This document shows, one piece after another, positions 1-11,275 of a stretch of DNA of 64,000 bases (the first letter of the stretch is position 1; each line of letters starts with the position of its first letter). The position numbers and the translations under genes are program-made. A model generated the notes under the pieces. It saw only the letters and a list, made by a program, of their open reading frames with translations, did not search any database and was not told the origin of the DNA. This stretch comes from Methylocystis rosea. GTDB taxonomy: Bacteria > Pseudomonadota > Alphaproteobacteria > Rhizobiales > Beijerinckiaceae. The stretch covers positions 558,001-622,000 of the forward strand of contig NZ_CP034086.1 of NCBI RefSeq assembly GCF_003855495.1. Direction: 5' to 3'.

Positions 1-47
1 TCGCCGAACGCTTCACCAAGCTCTTTCCGCTGCCGCAAAAAGCGTGA
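1..47 (+). CDS. 3' end of an unidentified gene (partial)
   Basis: An open frame enters from the left edge and ends at TGA 45-47; the visible C-terminus is AERFTKLFPLPQKA. It would be convergent with purQ, whose stop lies four bases further on. Only 14 residues are visible, so no family can be assigned, and it may be a chance frame. If real, the gene next to purQ is not a co-directional purL. Confidence 0.35.
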   Translation, partial: AERFTKLFPLPQKA

Positions 48-50
48 GGA

Positions 51-740
51 TCACGCCGCGCTGGCGAGGCTCTCGAAAAGCCCGCGGCCGTCGGTTCCGC
101 CGACGAGCGCGTCGATGAGATTTTCAGGATGCGGCATCAGGCCGAGCACATTGCGCCTGTCCGAATAAATGCCGGCGATATCGTTGCGCGAGCCGTTGGG
201 ATTAGCCTCGCCGCCGACGTTGCCGGCGGAGTCGCAATAGCGGAAGGCGACGAGGCCTTCGCCCTCCAGACGCTCGATCGTCGCATCGTCGGCCTCGTAA
301 TTGCCCTCGCCATGCGCAATGCAGACTTCGATCGTCTGGCCCTTTGCGTATTGTCGCGTGAAGGCGGTGTCGTTGCGTTCGACCTTGAGATGCTGCATCC
401 GACAGACGAAGCGCAAATTGGCGTTGCGCATCAGCACGCCCGGCAGAAGCCCGCTTTCGCAGAGAATCTGGAAGCCGTTGCAGACGCCCAGCACCAGTCC
501 GCCGCGCGCGGCATGCGCGCGCACAGCGTCCATGATGGCGGCGCGGCCGGCGATCGCGCCGCAGCGCAGATAATCGCCGTAGGAAAAGCCTCCGGGCAAT
601 ACGACAAGGTCCGTCCCGGCGGGGAGCTCGTGGTCGGCGTGCCACAGCATCGACGGCGAACGCCCCGTCGCCTGTGTCAGCGCGCGGGCCATGTCGCCTT
701 CGCGATTGGAGCCGGGGAAAACGACGACAGCGGCTTTCAT
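51..740 (-). CDS. purQ: Phosphoribosylformylglycinamidine synthase subunit PurQ
   Basis: Glutaminase subunit of FGAM synthase. It hydrolyses glutamine and passes ammonia to PurL in the fourth step of IMP synthesis, in the cytoplasm. The 229-residue class I amidotransferase has the start typical of PurQ ([11 protein letters not shown]), an oxyanion-hole segment [12 protein letters not shown] near residues 48-59, the nucleophilic Cys87 in GVCNGFQ, and a C-terminal MPHPE with the catalytic His and Glu. The ATG at 738-740 overlaps the purS stop (ATGA), so the two are translationally coupled. Family length and start agree. No purL lies in the window downstream, although it often follows purQ in alphaproteobacteria. 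Confidence 0.97.
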   Translation of the reverse strand: MKAAVVVFPGSNREGDMARALTQATGRSPSMLWHADHELPAGTDLVVLPGGFSYGDYLRCGAIAGRAAIMDAVRAHAARGGLVLGVCNGFQILCESGLLPGVLMRNANLRFVCRMQHLKVERNDTAFTRQYAKGQTIEVCIAHGEGNYEADDATIERLEGEGLVAFRYCDSAGNVGGEANPNGSRNDIAGIYSDRRNVLGLMPHPENLIDALVGGTDGRGLFESLASAA

Positions 741-976
741 CACAGATCGATCTGATAGTTTTCGATCACGGTATTGGCGAGCAGCTTCTCGCAGGCCGCC
801 TGCAACTGCGCCTTGGCGGCGCTGGCATCGGCGCCCGCGAGCTCCACGTCGAACACCTTGCCTTGCCGCACGCTTGCGACGCCTTCGACGCCAAGCGATT
901 TCAGCGCGCCTTCGATCGCCTTGCCTTGCGGATCGAGGACGCCGGATTTGAGGGTGACGACGACGCGGGCTTTCAT
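740..976 (-). CDS. purS: Phosphoribosylformylglycinamidine synthase subunit PurS
   Basis: Small structural subunit that bridges PurQ and PurL in the three-protein FGAM synthase. The product is about 78 residues, beginning [18 protein letters not shown] and ending in [11 protein letters not shown]; both ends are characteristic of PurS (family length about 80). An upstream in-frame ATG at 988 would add only four residues (MEQR); the internal ATG at 976 matches the family start. Its stop overlaps the purQ start by four bases. Upstream on the same strand is a Uma2-type gene rather than purC directly, so the pur operon is interrupted. Confidence 0.95.
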   Translation of the reverse strand: MKARVVVTLKSGVLDPQGKAIEGALKSLGVEGVASVRQGKVFDVELAGADASAAKAQLQAACEKLLANTVIENYQIDL

Positions 977-1042
977 GCGCTGTTCCAAGTTCAGAAGATG
1001 GCGGAACGGTTACTGGCTCGACGCGCGAAGCGCAAGCCGGCG

Positions 1043-1606
1043 CTAGAGCAGACCCGTGCCGCGATAGATCTCGCGCAAGTCCATGCACGCGCCGATGACG
1101 GGCAGGTCGAGCACGCTCTCCGCCGTCTCGAAACGGCGCTCGGCGAAGTCGTTGGCGCGATCGAAGGACACGACTTCAACCGCGTCCTGCGCGATGACCA
1201 CATACTGTCTGAGCGACGGCAGCGTCGCATAGGCTTTCCGTTTCCAGCGCAGATCCTTGTTCGCTGTGGATGGAGAAAGAACCTCAAACGCGATGATCAT
1301 ATCGTCGCATTCGACGCCAGTGAACGTCGCGGGTCGAATCAGAACGTCAGGAACTGGCACGCTGATGTCGGAAATGCGGACGCCCAGCCCCGGCAGCACC
1401 TCCCAAGGAGCGCTGGTCTCGCGCGCCAGCGCATCTAGCAGTACCGTGAGATTGCGAATGATCGTCTGATGCAGACGGCTGGCCGTGGCGTTCAAGACCG
1501 GCTCCCCTTCGATCAGCTCCCATTTTTCGTCGTCGGGACGCGTCGCGGTGAACGCGAAGAATTCCTCCGCGCGCATCGGACCTGAATCGAGATGAGGAAC
1601 GCCCAT
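1043..1606 (-). CDS. Uma2-family (DUF820) putative restriction-endonuclease-fold protein
   Basis: The 187-residue protein has the Uma2/DUF820 layout of a PD-(D/E)xK-type nuclease fold: WELIEGEPV near residues 29-37, PVPDVLI with the putative metal-binding Asp near 87-93, AFEVLSPST with the Glu near 105-113, and a following Lys-rich segment. A Shine-Dalgarno GAAGGG sits five bases before the ATG. It lies between purC (20 bases upstream) and purS (66 bases downstream) on the same strand, so it is probably co-transcribed with purine genes. Uma2 proteins are common and multicopy in some genomes but their role is not established; nuclease activity is inferred from the fold only. Confidence 0.85.
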   Translation of the reverse strand: MGVPHLDSGPMRAEEFFAFTATRPDDEKWELIEGEPVLNATASRLHQTIIRNLTVLLDALARETSAPWEVLPGLGVRISDISVPVPDVLIRPATFTGVECDDMIIAFEVLSPSTANKDLRWKRKAYATLPSLRQYVVIAQDAVEVVSFDRANDFAERRFETAESVLDLPVIGACMDLREIYRGTGLL

Positions 1607-1625
1607 GGCGGCCCTTCGGGATTGC

Positions 1626-2390
1626 CTACTGCACGAGCTTCGGCGCGCCGGTGCGGATCGTCTCGTTTTCTTGCATGATGCCGAGACGGCGCGCGACTTC
1701 GGTATAAGCCTCGACCAGCCCGCCCAAGTCGCGGCGAAAGCGATCCTTGTCGAGTTTGTCGTTCGACTTGATGTCCCACAGCCGGCAGCTGTCGGGCGAA
1801 ATCTCGTCGGCGACGACGATTCGCATCATGTCGCCTTCCCAGAGCCGACCGCATTCCATCTTGAAGTCGACGAGGCGGATGCCGACGCCGAGGAAGAGCC
1901 CGGAGAGAAAATCGTTGACGCGGATGGCGAGCGCCATGACGTCGTCGATCTCCTGGGGAGTCGCCCAGCCGAAGGCGGTGATATGCTCCTCGGACACCAT
2001 CGGGTCGTCGAGCGCGTCGTTCTTATAGTAGAATTCGATGATCGAGCGGGGCAGCTGCGTGCCCTCTTCCATCCCGAGGCGCTTGGCGAGCGAACCGGCA
2101 GCGACATTGCGCACGACGACCTCGAGCGGAATGATTTCCACCTCGCGGATGAGCTGCTCGCGCATGTTCAGCCGGCGGATGAAGTGGGTCGGCACGCCGA
2201 TGCTGTTCAAATGCTGGAAGATATACTCGGAGATCCGGTTGTTGAGCACGCCCTTCCCGTCGATCACCTCGTGTTTCTTCGCGTTGAAGGCCGTGGCGTC
2301 GTCCTTGAAGTGCTGAATCAAAGTGCCGGGCTCCGGGCCCTCATAGAGGACCTTGGCCTTGCCCTCGTAGATGCGGCGTCGGCGGTTCAT
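1626..2390 (-). CDS. purC: SAICAR synthetase PurC
   Basis: Phosphoribosylaminoimidazole-succinocarboxamide synthase joins CAIR and aspartate using ATP in IMP synthesis. The 254-residue protein starts [20 protein letters not shown] and contains the PurC signatures [17 protein letters not shown] (near residues 96-112) and [10 protein letters not shown] (near 176-185) plus [13 protein letters not shown] chose ATG 2390 by family homology. An ATG at 2420 adds ten residues and has a GGAGGA 15 bases upstream, so it cannot be excluded. First gene of the purC-(Uma2)-purS-purQ series. Confidence 0.96.
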   Translation of the reverse strand: MNRRRRIYEGKAKVLYEGPEPGTLIQHFKDDATAFNAKKHEVIDGKGVLNNRISEYIFQHLNSIGVPTHFIRRLNMREQLIREVEIIPLEVVVRNVAAGSLAKRLGMEEGTQLPRSIIEFYYKNDALDDPMVSEEHITAFGWATPQEIDDVMALAIRVNDFLSGLFLGVGIRLVDFKMECGRLWEGDMMRIVVADEISPDSCRLWDIKSNDKLDKDRFRRDLGGLVEAYTEVARRLGIMQENETIRTGAPKLVQ

Positions 2391-2748
2391 TGGGATCAAC
2401 CGGGGCTTGAGGAAGTCCATATGGCGGGTCGTCGCTCCTCCGAAGTGTGAACGCATGCCGGCTTCTGGGCGGCTCTGAGGGAGCGGCGGCGGGCGTGCGC
2501 CCTGCCGCGAGCACCGGCGGTCCTAGCGTCTTTGGCGGCCAGTGACAAGCCGACACCACACTCTATCGCAAAGGGAAAGACGATACAATGAAACTGAGAG
2601 GGCGGCGGCCCAGCGGCGCCGTCGCCGTGTTGGTTCCTCTCGCTCGCGCCGGCGCCCGTAATTTGAGCATCTGGTCGACGATTTTCCGCCGCGCCAGTTC
2701 GCCCCTGCGACGCTCATGGCGCAAACGGACGTGGCCTTGGCGTTTTCG
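2391..2748. other. Intergenic region without a convincing gene
   Basis: This 358-base stretch upstream of purC and downstream of the small secreted protein gene holds only low-quality arginine-rich frames on both strands. It should carry the purC promoter, but I could not pick out a clear -35/-10 pair or a riboswitch-like fold. Confidence 0.5.
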
Positions 2749-3018
2749 CTACTTCCAGCCGGCCTTCTTCTCGCAGTCCTGCTGGGCCTCAGGATTGGCC
2801 TTTTCCCATTGGGTGACGGACCGGGTTTCGTTATCGTCCATCTTCTCGTTCATGCATATGCAATAGGCGCGGATAATGTCGGGCTTCCCGCCTTCCTCGC
2901 CTTTGTTATCGCTGATGCACTGATTGATCCATTTGAGGTCGTCGCTCGTCATTTTCTGGGCGAAGGCCGGGCTCGTAAGCGCCAAGGCGGACAAAATAAC
3001 GCATGCAAATTTCTTCAT
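2749..3018 (-). CDS. Small secreted protein of unknown function (89 aa)
   Basis: A classical signal peptide (MKKFACVILSALALTSPAFA, cleavage likely after AFA-Q) precedes a mature part of about 69 residues. This has three Cys (NQCISDN, AYCICMN) and a fourth in QDCEKKAGW, which suggests two periplasmic disulfides or a metal site. The spacing C-x18-C-x-C-x25-C or so gave me no known family. A purine-rich GGGGGCGC lies upstream of the ATG. The gene lies between purC and the divergent DUF1476 gene. Function unknown. Confidence 0.7.
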   Translation of the reverse strand: MKKFACVILSALALTSPAFAQKMTSDDLKWINQCISDNKGEEGGKPDIIRAYCICMNEKMDDNETRSVTQWEKANPEAQQDCEKKAGWK

Positions 3019-3285
3019 GAAGCGCCCCCGTTTCGTCCGATCGCCGGACGGAAAACATTACGCCTCGACAAATAGCCGCACCGGCGCGCTTATTGCAATT
3101 CGGCGCGGCGCGCGGCTCTGTTCGCCCTCGCACCGTGGCGGGCAGGGTAGGGGGCGGTTTCGTCGCGGCCAGGATCACGCTTTCCGGCATTGGCTTTGCG
3201 CGCAAATACGCATATATCGAGCCCACGCCGATGCGGCGCATGATCGCCGAGTCCTGATTTAAGAACAACCCGGCCGAGGATGGAC

Positions 3286-3609
3286 ATGAGCACGTTCGAC
3301 CAGCGCGAAGATTCCTTCGAAAAACGCTTTGTCCATGAAGAGGAGCTGCAGTTTCGCGCCGAAGCGCGCCGCAACAAGCTGCTTGGCCTCTGGGCGGCCG
3401 AAAAGCTCGGCAAGACGGGCGCCGAGGCGCAGGCCTACGCGGACGCCTTGGTCGCAGCGGAAGTGACCGCCGACGCCGATGAGCGGGTCGTGGCCTTGGT
3501 CAAGAAGGATTTTGAAGCGGCGGGCGTGAACCAGTCCGAGCATCAAATCCGCCGCACCATGGACGAGATGCTGACCAAGGCGAAAGCCGAGATCAAGTCG
3601 GGCCAATAG
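3286..3609 (+). CDS. DUF1476 protein, F1F0-ATPase inhibitor zeta subunit-like
   Basis: A 107-residue, highly charged helical protein: MSTFDQREDSFEKRFVHEEE, then RAEARRNKLLGLWAAEKLG, then a four-helix C-terminal domain ending in AKAEIKSGQ. This is the DUF1476 family, whose Paracoccus denitrificans member is the zeta subunit that inhibits ATP hydrolysis by F1; that function is transferred by family. The ATG at 3286 has GAGGA five or so bases upstream and is preferred over the ATG at 3280. It is divergent from purC, as in many alphaproteobacteria. Confidence 0.9.
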   Translation: MSTFDQREDSFEKRFVHEEELQFRAEARRNKLLGLWAAEKLGKTGAEAQAYADALVAAEVTADADERVVALVKKDFEAAGVNQSEHQIRRTMDEMLTKAKAEIKSGQ

Positions 3610-3645
3610 CCGGCCTTTATTCATTTTCTCGGGCGATAGTCGCTT

Positions 3646-4632
3646 ATGCGCGATTCGTCCTTAAGAGCGCCCCGACAGAAGCCGCTTCCCGACGCCTCCT
3701 ATTTTCAGGCGGCGCCGACGATCGCCGAGGAAGCGGCGCTATGGCTGCGCTATCTTGCCGGCGAGCGGCGCGCCTCCCGGCACACAGTTGAGGCCTATGG
3801 CCGGGACCTCGCCACGTTCTTGGGCTTTCTGGCGCAACATACCGGAGAGCGGCCTGACGCGGCCGCGCTTAAGTCTCTCCAACCCGCCGATCTGCGCGCC
3901 TTCATGGCCAAGCGTCGCCGCGATGGCTTGGAAAGCCGTTCGCTGCTGCGGGCGCTCGCCGCGGTGCGCAATTTTCTGCGCTCCATCGAGAAGAAGGGCC
4001 TCGCCCGCACGGACGTCTTTGGCGCCGTGCGTCCGCCCAAGCGCCCGCACAGCCTACCCAAGGCGCTTACCGTGACCGACGCCCGCGACGTCGTGGACCC
4101 CGAACAAAGAGCCGGCGAGGCGCGAGAGCCCTGGGTGATCGCTCGCGACGCCGCCGTGCTGGCGCTGCTCTATGGCGCCGGCCTGCGAATTTCCGAGGCG
4201 CTGTCGATCGGGAGCGACGCGGCGCCGGTTGGCGCCGCCGATCGGGTCACGATCCTGGGGAAGGGCGGCAAGAGCCGGACCGTGCCGGTCATCGCGCCGG
4301 TGCGCTCGGCGATCGAGGCCTATCTCGCGCTCTGTCCCTATGATCTTGCCGGCGGGCCGCTGTTTGTGGGCGCGCGAGGCGGGCCGCTCTCGCCGCGCAT
4401 CATCCAGCTCGCCGTCCAGCGCCTGCGCGGGGCGCTCGGCCTGCCAGAGAGCGCGACGCCGCATGCGCTGCGTCATTCCTTTGCCACGCATCTTCTGGGT
4501 CGCGGCGGCGATCTGCGCACGATCCAGGAATTGCTCGGCCACGCCTCGCTCTCGACGACGCAGATCTATACCGCCGTCGATAAGACGCGGCTGCTCGATG
4601 CTTATCGCTCGGCGCATCCGCGCGCGAAGTGA
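3646..4632 (+). CDS. xerC: Tyrosine recombinase XerC/XerD
   Basis: Site-specific recombinase that resolves chromosome dimers at dif. The 328-residue protein has an N-terminal SAM-like core-binding domain (about residues 25-115) and a C-terminal catalytic domain. Its catalytic set is complete: Arg181 (GAGLRISEAL), Lys206 (GKGGKSR), His273 and Arg276 (HALRHSF), His299 (LGHASLS) and the Tyr308 nucleophile (TQIYTAV). The overall sequence suits XerC better than XerD, but the assignment within the pair is not certain without comparing both paralogues. The gene stands alone after DUF1476, followed by a repeat. Confidence 0.88.
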   Translation: MRDSSLRAPRQKPLPDASYFQAAPTIAEEAALWLRYLAGERRASRHTVEAYGRDLATFLGFLAQHTGERPDAAALKSLQPADLRAFMAKRRRDGLESRSLLRALAAVRNFLRSIEKKGLARTDVFGAVRPPKRPHSLPKALTVTDARDVVDPEQRAGEAREPWVIARDAAVLALLYGAGLRISEALSIGSDAAPVGAADRVTILGKGGKSRTVPVIAPVRSAIEAYLALCPYDLAGGPLFVGARGGPLSPRIIQLAVQRLRGALGLPESATPHALRHSFATHLLGRGGDLRTIQELLGHASLSTTQIYTAVDKTRLLDAYRSAHPRAK

Positions 4633-4662
4633 GGAATCCTAAAGATATTGGTGAGCAGCAAA

Positions 4663-4833
4663 CCCACCCTCCCCTTGAGGGGGAGGGTCGCATGGCAAAG
4701 CCATGCGGGGTGGGGTGGTTTTGCGAGAGACAGCAGATGGTCGAGCGGAGGGCCTCAACGACAAAGACTGGGGACGTCGCCTCACCCCACCCCGGCGCTT
4801 CACGCCGACCCTCCCCCTCAAGGGGAGGGTGGC
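4663..4833. repeat. Intergenic repeat family A (CCCTCCCC-type), inverted pair
   Basis: Two copies of a G/C-rich unit lie head to head between xerC and ribB. The first is CCACCCTCCCCTTGAGGGGG followed by a short palindrome (CATGGCAAAGCCATG) and GGGGTGGGG. The second is CACCCCACCCCGGCGCTTCACGCC followed by CCCTCCCCCTCAAGGGGAGGG. Each can fold as a hairpin, and together they form a longer stem. Related copies occur at 9716-9868 and 63281-63306. They probably act as transcription ends or are non-autonomous repeats. Confidence 0.85.
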
Positions 4834-4873
4834 ACGGTCGACGCCGCTCAATTTTGTGCAGCGTGCGCAACTC

Positions 4874-6001
4874 TCACTCCACTGGCTCCACCGCGCTGAT
4901 CTCGATTCCAAAGCCCGAGAGCCCGACGAAAGCGCGGGGCTTAGAGGACGAGGAGCGCAGCCGGATCGACGAGACGCCGAGGTCCTTCAGGATCTGCGCG
5001 CCGAGGCCGACGTCGAGCCACTGCCGCTTGCGCGTCTCTTCGGCATTCTCCTCCTGGCCCCGTCCGACGATATTCGCCGGCACACCCGCCGCGCCGTCGC
5101 GCAGATAGACGAGCACGCCGCGCCCTTCGCGCGCAAAGCGATGCAGCGTCTTCTTGATCGTGTCGGCGCCACCGAACACATCCGCGAGAATATCGGCGCG
5201 ATGCAGTCGCGTCGGCACGTCGCGTCCGTCGCCGATCGCGCCCAGCACGAAGGCGAAGTGCTGCACGCTGTCGAAAGGCGTCACATAGGCGTGGCCGATC
5301 ATTTCCCCGGCCTCTGTCTGGACGGAAAACGTCGCGACGCGTTCGACGAGCTTTTCGCGCGCCTGCCGAAAGGCGATAAGATCGGAAACCGACACGAGTT
5401 TGAGATTATGCGCGCGCGCGAATTCCTCGATCTGGCGTCCGGTCATCACCGTGCCGTCGTCATTGGCGAGCTCGCAGATGACGCCGACCGGCGGCAGGCC
5501 GGCGAGCTTGCACAGATCGACGGCGGCTTCCGTATGTCCGGAGCGCATCAGCACCCCGCCGTCCTTGGCGATCAGCGGGAAGACATGGCCGGGCCGCACG
5601 AAGTCGCTCGCGCCCATATTGCCGTTGGCGAGCGCGCGCACCGTATTGCAGCGCTGCTCGGCGGAAATGCCGGTGGTGAGCCCGTGGCGCGCATCGACGG
5701 TAATGGTGAAGGCCGTGGCGAGCGGCGCGTCGTTTTCCGCGACCATGGGCGCAAGATGCAGACGGCGCGCCTCCTCGAGCGTGAGCGGCGCGCAGACGAT
5801 GCCGCTCGTATGGCGGATAATGAAGGCCATTTTCTCGGGCGTGCAGAGCGACGCGGCGACGACGAGGTCGCCTTCGTTCTCGCGATCGTCGTCATCGGTG
5901 ACGACGACGATTTCGCCTCGGGCTACGGCCTCGACGGCTTCAGTGATGGAATGGGACAATGAGATCTCCGGAACCCGCCGCTTGCGGCGCCTGCGTCGCA
6001 T
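4874..6001 (-). CDS. ribB: 3,4-dihydroxy-2-butanone-4-phosphate synthase with degenerate GTP cyclohydrolase II domain
   Basis: RibB converts ribulose 5-phosphate to DHBP and formate for riboflavin synthesis. Residues 15-220 form an intact RibB domain: the DDDDRENEGDL loop near 36-45, FIIRHTSGIVCAPL, HGLTTGISAEQR, and RSGHTEAAVDLCKLAG. The C-terminal 150 residues follow the RibA fold but lack its zinc-binding cysteines: the usual HSECLTGD is HRADILAD and the RCDCG position reads GADTI. GTP cyclohydrolase II activity is therefore unlikely. AAGG lies six bases before the chosen ATG. The gene ends beside a repeat and is divergent from the phosphodiester glycosidase gene. Confidence 0.93.
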   Translation of the reverse strand: MRRRRRKRRVPEISLSHSITEAVEAVARGEIVVVTDDDDRENEGDLVVAASLCTPEKMAFIIRHTSGIVCAPLTLEEARRLHLAPMVAENDAPLATAFTITVDARHGLTTGISAEQRCNTVRALANGNMGASDFVRPGHVFPLIAKDGGVLMRSGHTEAAVDLCKLAGLPPVGVICELANDDGTVMTGRQIEEFARAHNLKLVSVSDLIAFRQAREKLVERVATFSVQTEAGEMIGHAYVTPFDSVQHFAFVLGAIGDGRDVPTRLHRADILADVFGGADTIKKTLHRFAREGRGVLVYLRDGAAGVPANIVGRGQEENAEETRKRQWLDVGLGAQILKDLGVSSIRLRSSSSKPRAFVGLSGFGIEISAVEPVE

Positions 6002-6056
6002 ATCTAGCCTTGCCGCAGCGACGTTTCAAACGGGCGGCTGCGCAGCTTTCGCAATT

Positions 6057-6151
6057 GTCATTCCCGACGCGCGGCGTGCGATCGGAATAAAGACCAGCGT
6101 TCCTGACGGCGCGCTCGAGTTTCGATCAGGCCGTCGTCTGCCGGGAATGAC
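6057..6151. repeat. Intergenic repeat family C (GTCATTCCCG-type)
   Basis: The element begins GTCATTCCCGACGCGCGGCG and ends with the inverted CTGCCGGGAATGAC, enclosing a divergent centre. It lies between ribB and the next plus-strand gene. Two more copies are at 30935-31033 and 62112-62220. Confidence 0.8.
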
Positions 6152-6183
6152 ATGGCCCAGGGCCAGGAAGAAAGGAGACTCGG

Positions 6184-6975
6184 TTGCTCGACGCGAAATT
6201 GAAGACGCGCGTGAACTCAAGTTTCTTGGGGATGTCGGCTGTCGCGGCCGCGCTGGCGTTCTTATCGCCGCCAGCGCGCGCGGGCGCAAGCCCTTGCGCC
6301 GATATCGAGGAGGGCGGCGCCGCCTACACAGTTTGCGACTTCGATGCGCGCAAGCGCGACATTCGGCTCTTTCTGCGCGACGAGAAAGGCGAAATCTATG
6401 GCTCTTTCGCACGGCTGGCGGACGGATTGGCGAATAAGGGCGAAACGCTCGTTTTCGCGATGAACGCCGGCATGTATGCGGAGGACCGCACGCCGGTCGG
6501 CCTCTATGTCGAAAACGGCCGCACGCTCAACGGCGCCAATACGCGCCCGGGCGCCGGCAACTTCCATCTGAAGCCCAATGGCGTGTTCTGGGTCAATGAT
6601 GGGCGCGCCGGCGTCACCGAGACCGCGCGCTTCTTAAAAAGCCCGCAGCGGGCGCAATTCGCCTCGCAATCGGGACCGATGCTCGTCATCGGCGGGCGCA
6701 TTCATCCGCGCATTCATGGGAACGGCATGTCGCAGAAATTTCGCAACGGCGTCTGCGTCGAGGACGGCCATATCGCGCGCTTCGCGATCTCCAACCAGCC
6801 CGTGACGTTTCATCAATTCGCGCTGCTTTTTCGCGATCGCCTGCATTGCCCCGACGCGCTCTTTCTCGATGGCGGCTCGGCGTCGGCGCTCTATGCGCCG
6901 TCGCTCTCGCGTCACGACCGTTTCGCGCCGACCATGGGGCCGATCCTTGGGGTGGTCGAGAAGGCGAACCGCTAG
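6184..6975 (+). CDS. Exported phosphodiester glycosidase (NAGPA-domain) protein
   Basis: A 263-residue protein of the NAGPA/phosphodiester glycosidase family. Motifs run FAMNAGMY (near residues 96-103), [35 protein letters not shown] and the hallmark [11 protein letters not shown] near the end. An N-terminal hydrophobic segment ending PPARAGA is a signal peptide, so it acts outside the cytoplasm, probably on a phosphodiester-linked sugar in the envelope; the substrate is unknown. The start is TTG at 6184, decided by a strong AAAGGAG six bases upstream; an ATG at 6232 has no comparable ribosome site. The 3' end overlaps the convergent valS by four bases. Confidence 0.85.
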   Translation: MLDAKLKTRVNSSFLGMSAVAAALAFLSPPARAGASPCADIEEGGAAYTVCDFDARKRDIRLFLRDEKGEIYGSFARLADGLANKGETLVFAMNAGMYAEDRTPVGLYVENGRTLNGANTRPGAGNFHLKPNGVFWVNDGRAGVTETARFLKSPQRAQFASQSGPMLVIGGRIHPRIHGNGMSQKFRNGVCVEDGHIARFAISNQPVTFHQFALLFRDRLHCPDALFLDGGSASALYAPSLSRHDRFAPTMGPILGVVEKANR

Positions 6976-9686
6976 CTCAGTCGCGTAAGCGCCGCATTAA
7001 GTTTTTCGACGCGCGCCGCCGTCTCTTCGCGCCGATCGCGGTGCTCGTCGATCACCTCTTCTTCGGCCTTGGCGAGGAAGCCCTCATTGGCGAGTTTGGC
7101 GTCGAGCTTCTTCACCTCCCCTTCGAGCTTGCCGATCTCTTTCGCCAGCCGCGCGCGTTCGGCGCCAAGGTCGATCACGCCTTCGAGCGGCATGGCGGCG
7201 ACGCCGCCGCGCACGATGATCTGGGCGCTGCTCTTTGGCGCCGCCTCGGCGAAGCCGATGTGCGAGAGGCGCGCGAGCTTGCGGATCGTCTCATCCCAGC
7301 GCGTCGCGCGCGCTTTCAGCGCGTCGTCTGCGCCGATCAGCAGCAGCTCCGTCTCGCTGGTCAAATTCATTTCCGCACGCAGCGAGCGCACCTCGGAGAT
7401 GAGGTCGACGACCCAGCCGATCTCGCTTTCGGCTTCCGCATCTTCGAGTCCTTCGAGCGACGGCCAACTGGCGAGCGCCAGCATCGTCTCGCGCTTGGGA
7501 CCCTCCGCGCCCTTGATCGCCCAAAGCTCCTCGGTGAGGAAGGGCATGAAGGGATGCAGCAGCGCATAAATCTGGTCGAGAACGAAGGCGGTCGTCGCGC
7601 GCGTCTCGTCCTTTTCCGCGCCATCGGCGCCTTGCAGCAGCGGCTTGGCGAGTTCGACATACCAGTCGCAGAAGACGCTCCAGACGAAGCGATAGACGGC
7701 GTTCGCCGCGTCATTGAAGCGATAGGCTTCGATCGCCGCGCTAACGTCCGCGACCGTGCGCGCCGCTTCGCCGATAATCCAGCGGTTGAGCGTAATCTGA
7801 TTGGCGCGCGGATCGTAGTTGGACACGCGCGCGCAGCCGTTGATTTCGGCGAAGCGCGAGGCGTTCCACAGCTTCGTCGCGAAATTGCGATAGCCTTCGA
7901 CGCGCTGCGTCGAGAGCTTGATGTCGCGTCCCTGCGCCGCCATCGCCGCGAGCGTGAAGCGCAGCGCGTCGGCCCCATATTCGTCGATGAGGCGCAGCGG
8001 ATCGATGACATTGCCCTTCGACTTACTCATCTTCGCGCCCTTCTCGTCGCGAACGAGCGCATGGATATAGACGTCGCGGAAGGGGACCTCGTCCATGAAA
8101 TAGAGGCCCATCATCATCATGCGGGCGACCCAGAAGAAGATGATGTCGAAGCCGGTGACGAGGGCGCTCGTCGGATAATAGCGCGCGAGCTCCGGCGTCT
8201 TCTCCGGCCAGCCGAGAGTCGAGAAGGGCCAGAGCGCGGACGAAAACCAGGTGTCGAGCACGTCTTCGTCGCGCGTGAGCGTCACGCCATCGCCGCGTTT
8301 GGCGCGCGCCGCCGCAAGCGCCGCGTCTTCCGTCTCTTCGACATAGGCGTTGCCGTCCTCGTCATACCAGGCGGGGATGCGATGACCCCACCAGAGCTGA
8401 CGCGACACGCACCAGGGCTGGATATTCTCCAGCCACTCGAAATAGGTTTTTTCCCAATTCTTCGGCACGAAAGCCGTGCGGCCTTCGCGCACGGCTTTGA
8501 GCGCCGGCTGCGCCAGAGTCTTGGCGTCGACATACCACTGGTCGGTGAGGCGCGGCTCGAGCACCGCGCCCGAGCGGTCGCCGTGCGGGACCATGTGCTT
8601 ATGGTCGTCGACGCCCTCGAGCAGCTCGCGCGCCTCCATCATTTCGACGACGCGCTTGCGCGCCGCGAAACGGTCGAGCCCGTCGAGCGCGGAGACCGTC
8701 GCCGCAAGTTCGGGAGAAGGGTCGACGCCTTCGTGAAACTCGGCGCTGGCCGCAAGCATCATCTGCGCCTGCGGGTCGAGCACATTGACGAGCCGCAGGC
8801 CATGCCGCTTGCCGACTTCGAAATCGTTGAAGTCGTGCGCCGGGGTGATTTTCACCGCGCCGGTGCCCTTCTCGGGATCGGAATATTCGTCGGCGACGAT
8901 CGGGATCAGCCTGCCGACCAATGGCAGACGCACCCGCTTGCCGACGAGCGCCGTATAGCGCTCGTCTTCCGGATGCACGGCGACCGCCGTGTCGCCAAGC
9001 ATCGTCTCGGGGCGCGTCGTGGCGACGACGATATATTCGCCGGTCTCGTTCCCAGCGTCGTCGACGATCGGATATTTGAAGCGCCAGAGGTGGCCCTTCA
9101 CTTCGACCTGCTGGACTTCGAGATCGGAGATCGCAGTGTGCAACGCCGGGTCCCAATTGACGAGACGCTTATCCTTGTAGAGCAGGCCGTCGCGATAGAG
9201 CTGCACGAAGACCTTGACGACGGCGCGCGAGAGTCCTTCATCGAGCGTGAAGCGTTCGCGCGACCAGTCGCAGCTGGCGCCGAGCCGCTTCAGCTGCTCG
9301 ACGATCTTGCCGCCGGACTCCGCCTTCCATTCCCACACGCGCTCGACGAATTTCTCGCGTCCGAGTTCGCGGCGATGTTCCTGGCGCTCCATGAGCTGGC
9401 GCTCGACGACCATTTGCGTCGCGATGCCGGCGTGGTCGGTGCCCGGCTGCCAGAGCACGTCGTCGCCCTTCATCCGGCGATAGCGCACGAGAATGTCCTG
9501 CAGCGTATTGTTGAGCGCATGGCCCATGTGCAGGCTGCCGGTGACGTTCGGCGGCGGAATGACGATGGAATAGGGCGCCGCCTGCGCGCGTTCGGGCCGT
9601 CCGGCGCGAAAGGCTTGCGCCTCTTCCCACGCGTCGCGGATGCGCGATTCAATCGAGGCGGGAGCGAAGGTTTTTTCCATGGTCAT
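6972..9686 (-). CDS. valS: Valyl-tRNA synthetase
   Basis: Charges tRNA-Val, with editing of mischarged threonine. The 904-residue class Ia enzyme carries [17 protein letters not shown] (HIGH motif, residues 53-56), a CP1 editing insert (about 190-350), [14 protein letters not shown] (KMSKS near 555), an anticodon-binding helical domain, and the ValS C-terminal coiled-coil arm (about 835-904: [20 protein letters not shown] onward). Length fits the shorter alphaproteobacterial type. Its stop overlaps the convergent glycosidase gene by four bases. A pair of family A repeats lies upstream, between valS and eno. Confidence 0.97.
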   Translation of the reverse strand: MTMEKTFAPASIESRIRDAWEEAQAFRAGRPERAQAAPYSIVIPPPNVTGSLHMGHALNNTLQDILVRYRRMKGDDVLWQPGTDHAGIATQMVVERQLMERQEHRRELGREKFVERVWEWKAESGGKIVEQLKRLGASCDWSRERFTLDEGLSRAVVKVFVQLYRDGLLYKDKRLVNWDPALHTAISDLEVQQVEVKGHLWRFKYPIVDDAGNETGEYIVVATTRPETMLGDTAVAVHPEDERYTALVGKRVRLPLVGRLIPIVADEYSDPEKGTGAVKITPAHDFNDFEVGKRHGLRLVNVLDPQAQMMLAASAEFHEGVDPSPELAATVSALDGLDRFAARKRVVEMMEARELLEGVDDHKHMVPHGDRSGAVLEPRLTDQWYVDAKTLAQPALKAVREGRTAFVPKNWEKTYFEWLENIQPWCVSRQLWWGHRIPAWYDEDGNAYVEETEDAALAAARAKRGDGVTLTRDEDVLDTWFSSALWPFSTLGWPEKTPELARYYPTSALVTGFDIIFFWVARMMMMGLYFMDEVPFRDVYIHALVRDEKGAKMSKSKGNVIDPLRLIDEYGADALRFTLAAMAAQGRDIKLSTQRVEGYRNFATKLWNASRFAEINGCARVSNYDPRANQITLNRWIIGEAARTVADVSAAIEAYRFNDAANAVYRFVWSVFCDWYVELAKPLLQGADGAEKDETRATTAFVLDQIYALLHPFMPFLTEELWAIKGAEGPKRETMLALASWPSLEGLEDAEAESEIGWVVDLISEVRSLRAEMNLTSETELLLIGADDALKARATRWDETIRKLARLSHIGFAEAAPKSSAQIIVRGGVAAMPLEGVIDLGAERARLAKEIGKLEGEVKKLDAKLANEGFLAKAEEEVIDEHRDRREETAARVEKLNAALTRLS

Positions 9687-9715
9687 CGGGCGAGCGGAGC
9701 CAGAAAGGGCGCTGA

Positions 9716-9868
9716 TCCCTCCCCTTTTACGGGGAGGGTGGACCGGCGAAGCCGGGCCGGGTGGGGTTCTATAAGCAAAGAAAGCTTGTTCGTCGAAGTC
9801 GGCGGGATTTGCGGGTTTTCCCCCACCCGGCGAGCTACGCTCGCCACCCTCCCCGCAAGGGGGAGGGA
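9716..9868. repeat. Intergenic repeat family A, inverted pair
   Basis: CCCTCCCCTTTTACGGGGAGGG followed by GCGAAGCCGGGCCGGGTGGGG, then after about 50 bases the inverted partner CCCCCACCCGGCGAGC and CCACCCTCCCCGCAAGGGGG. This is the same layout as 4663-4833: two hairpin units facing each other. It fills nearly all of the space between eno and valS. Confidence 0.85.
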
Positions 9869-9922
9869 TTCGAACGTCCTGACTCGATATAAGTATGCCG
9901 AAGCGGCTGAACTCACTCGGCG

Positions 9923-11275
<1,353 letters not shown>

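Noticed and set aside
4663..4833. Repeat pair considered as a CRISPR array
   Set aside because: Only two inverted units, no regular spacers, no cas genes in the window.
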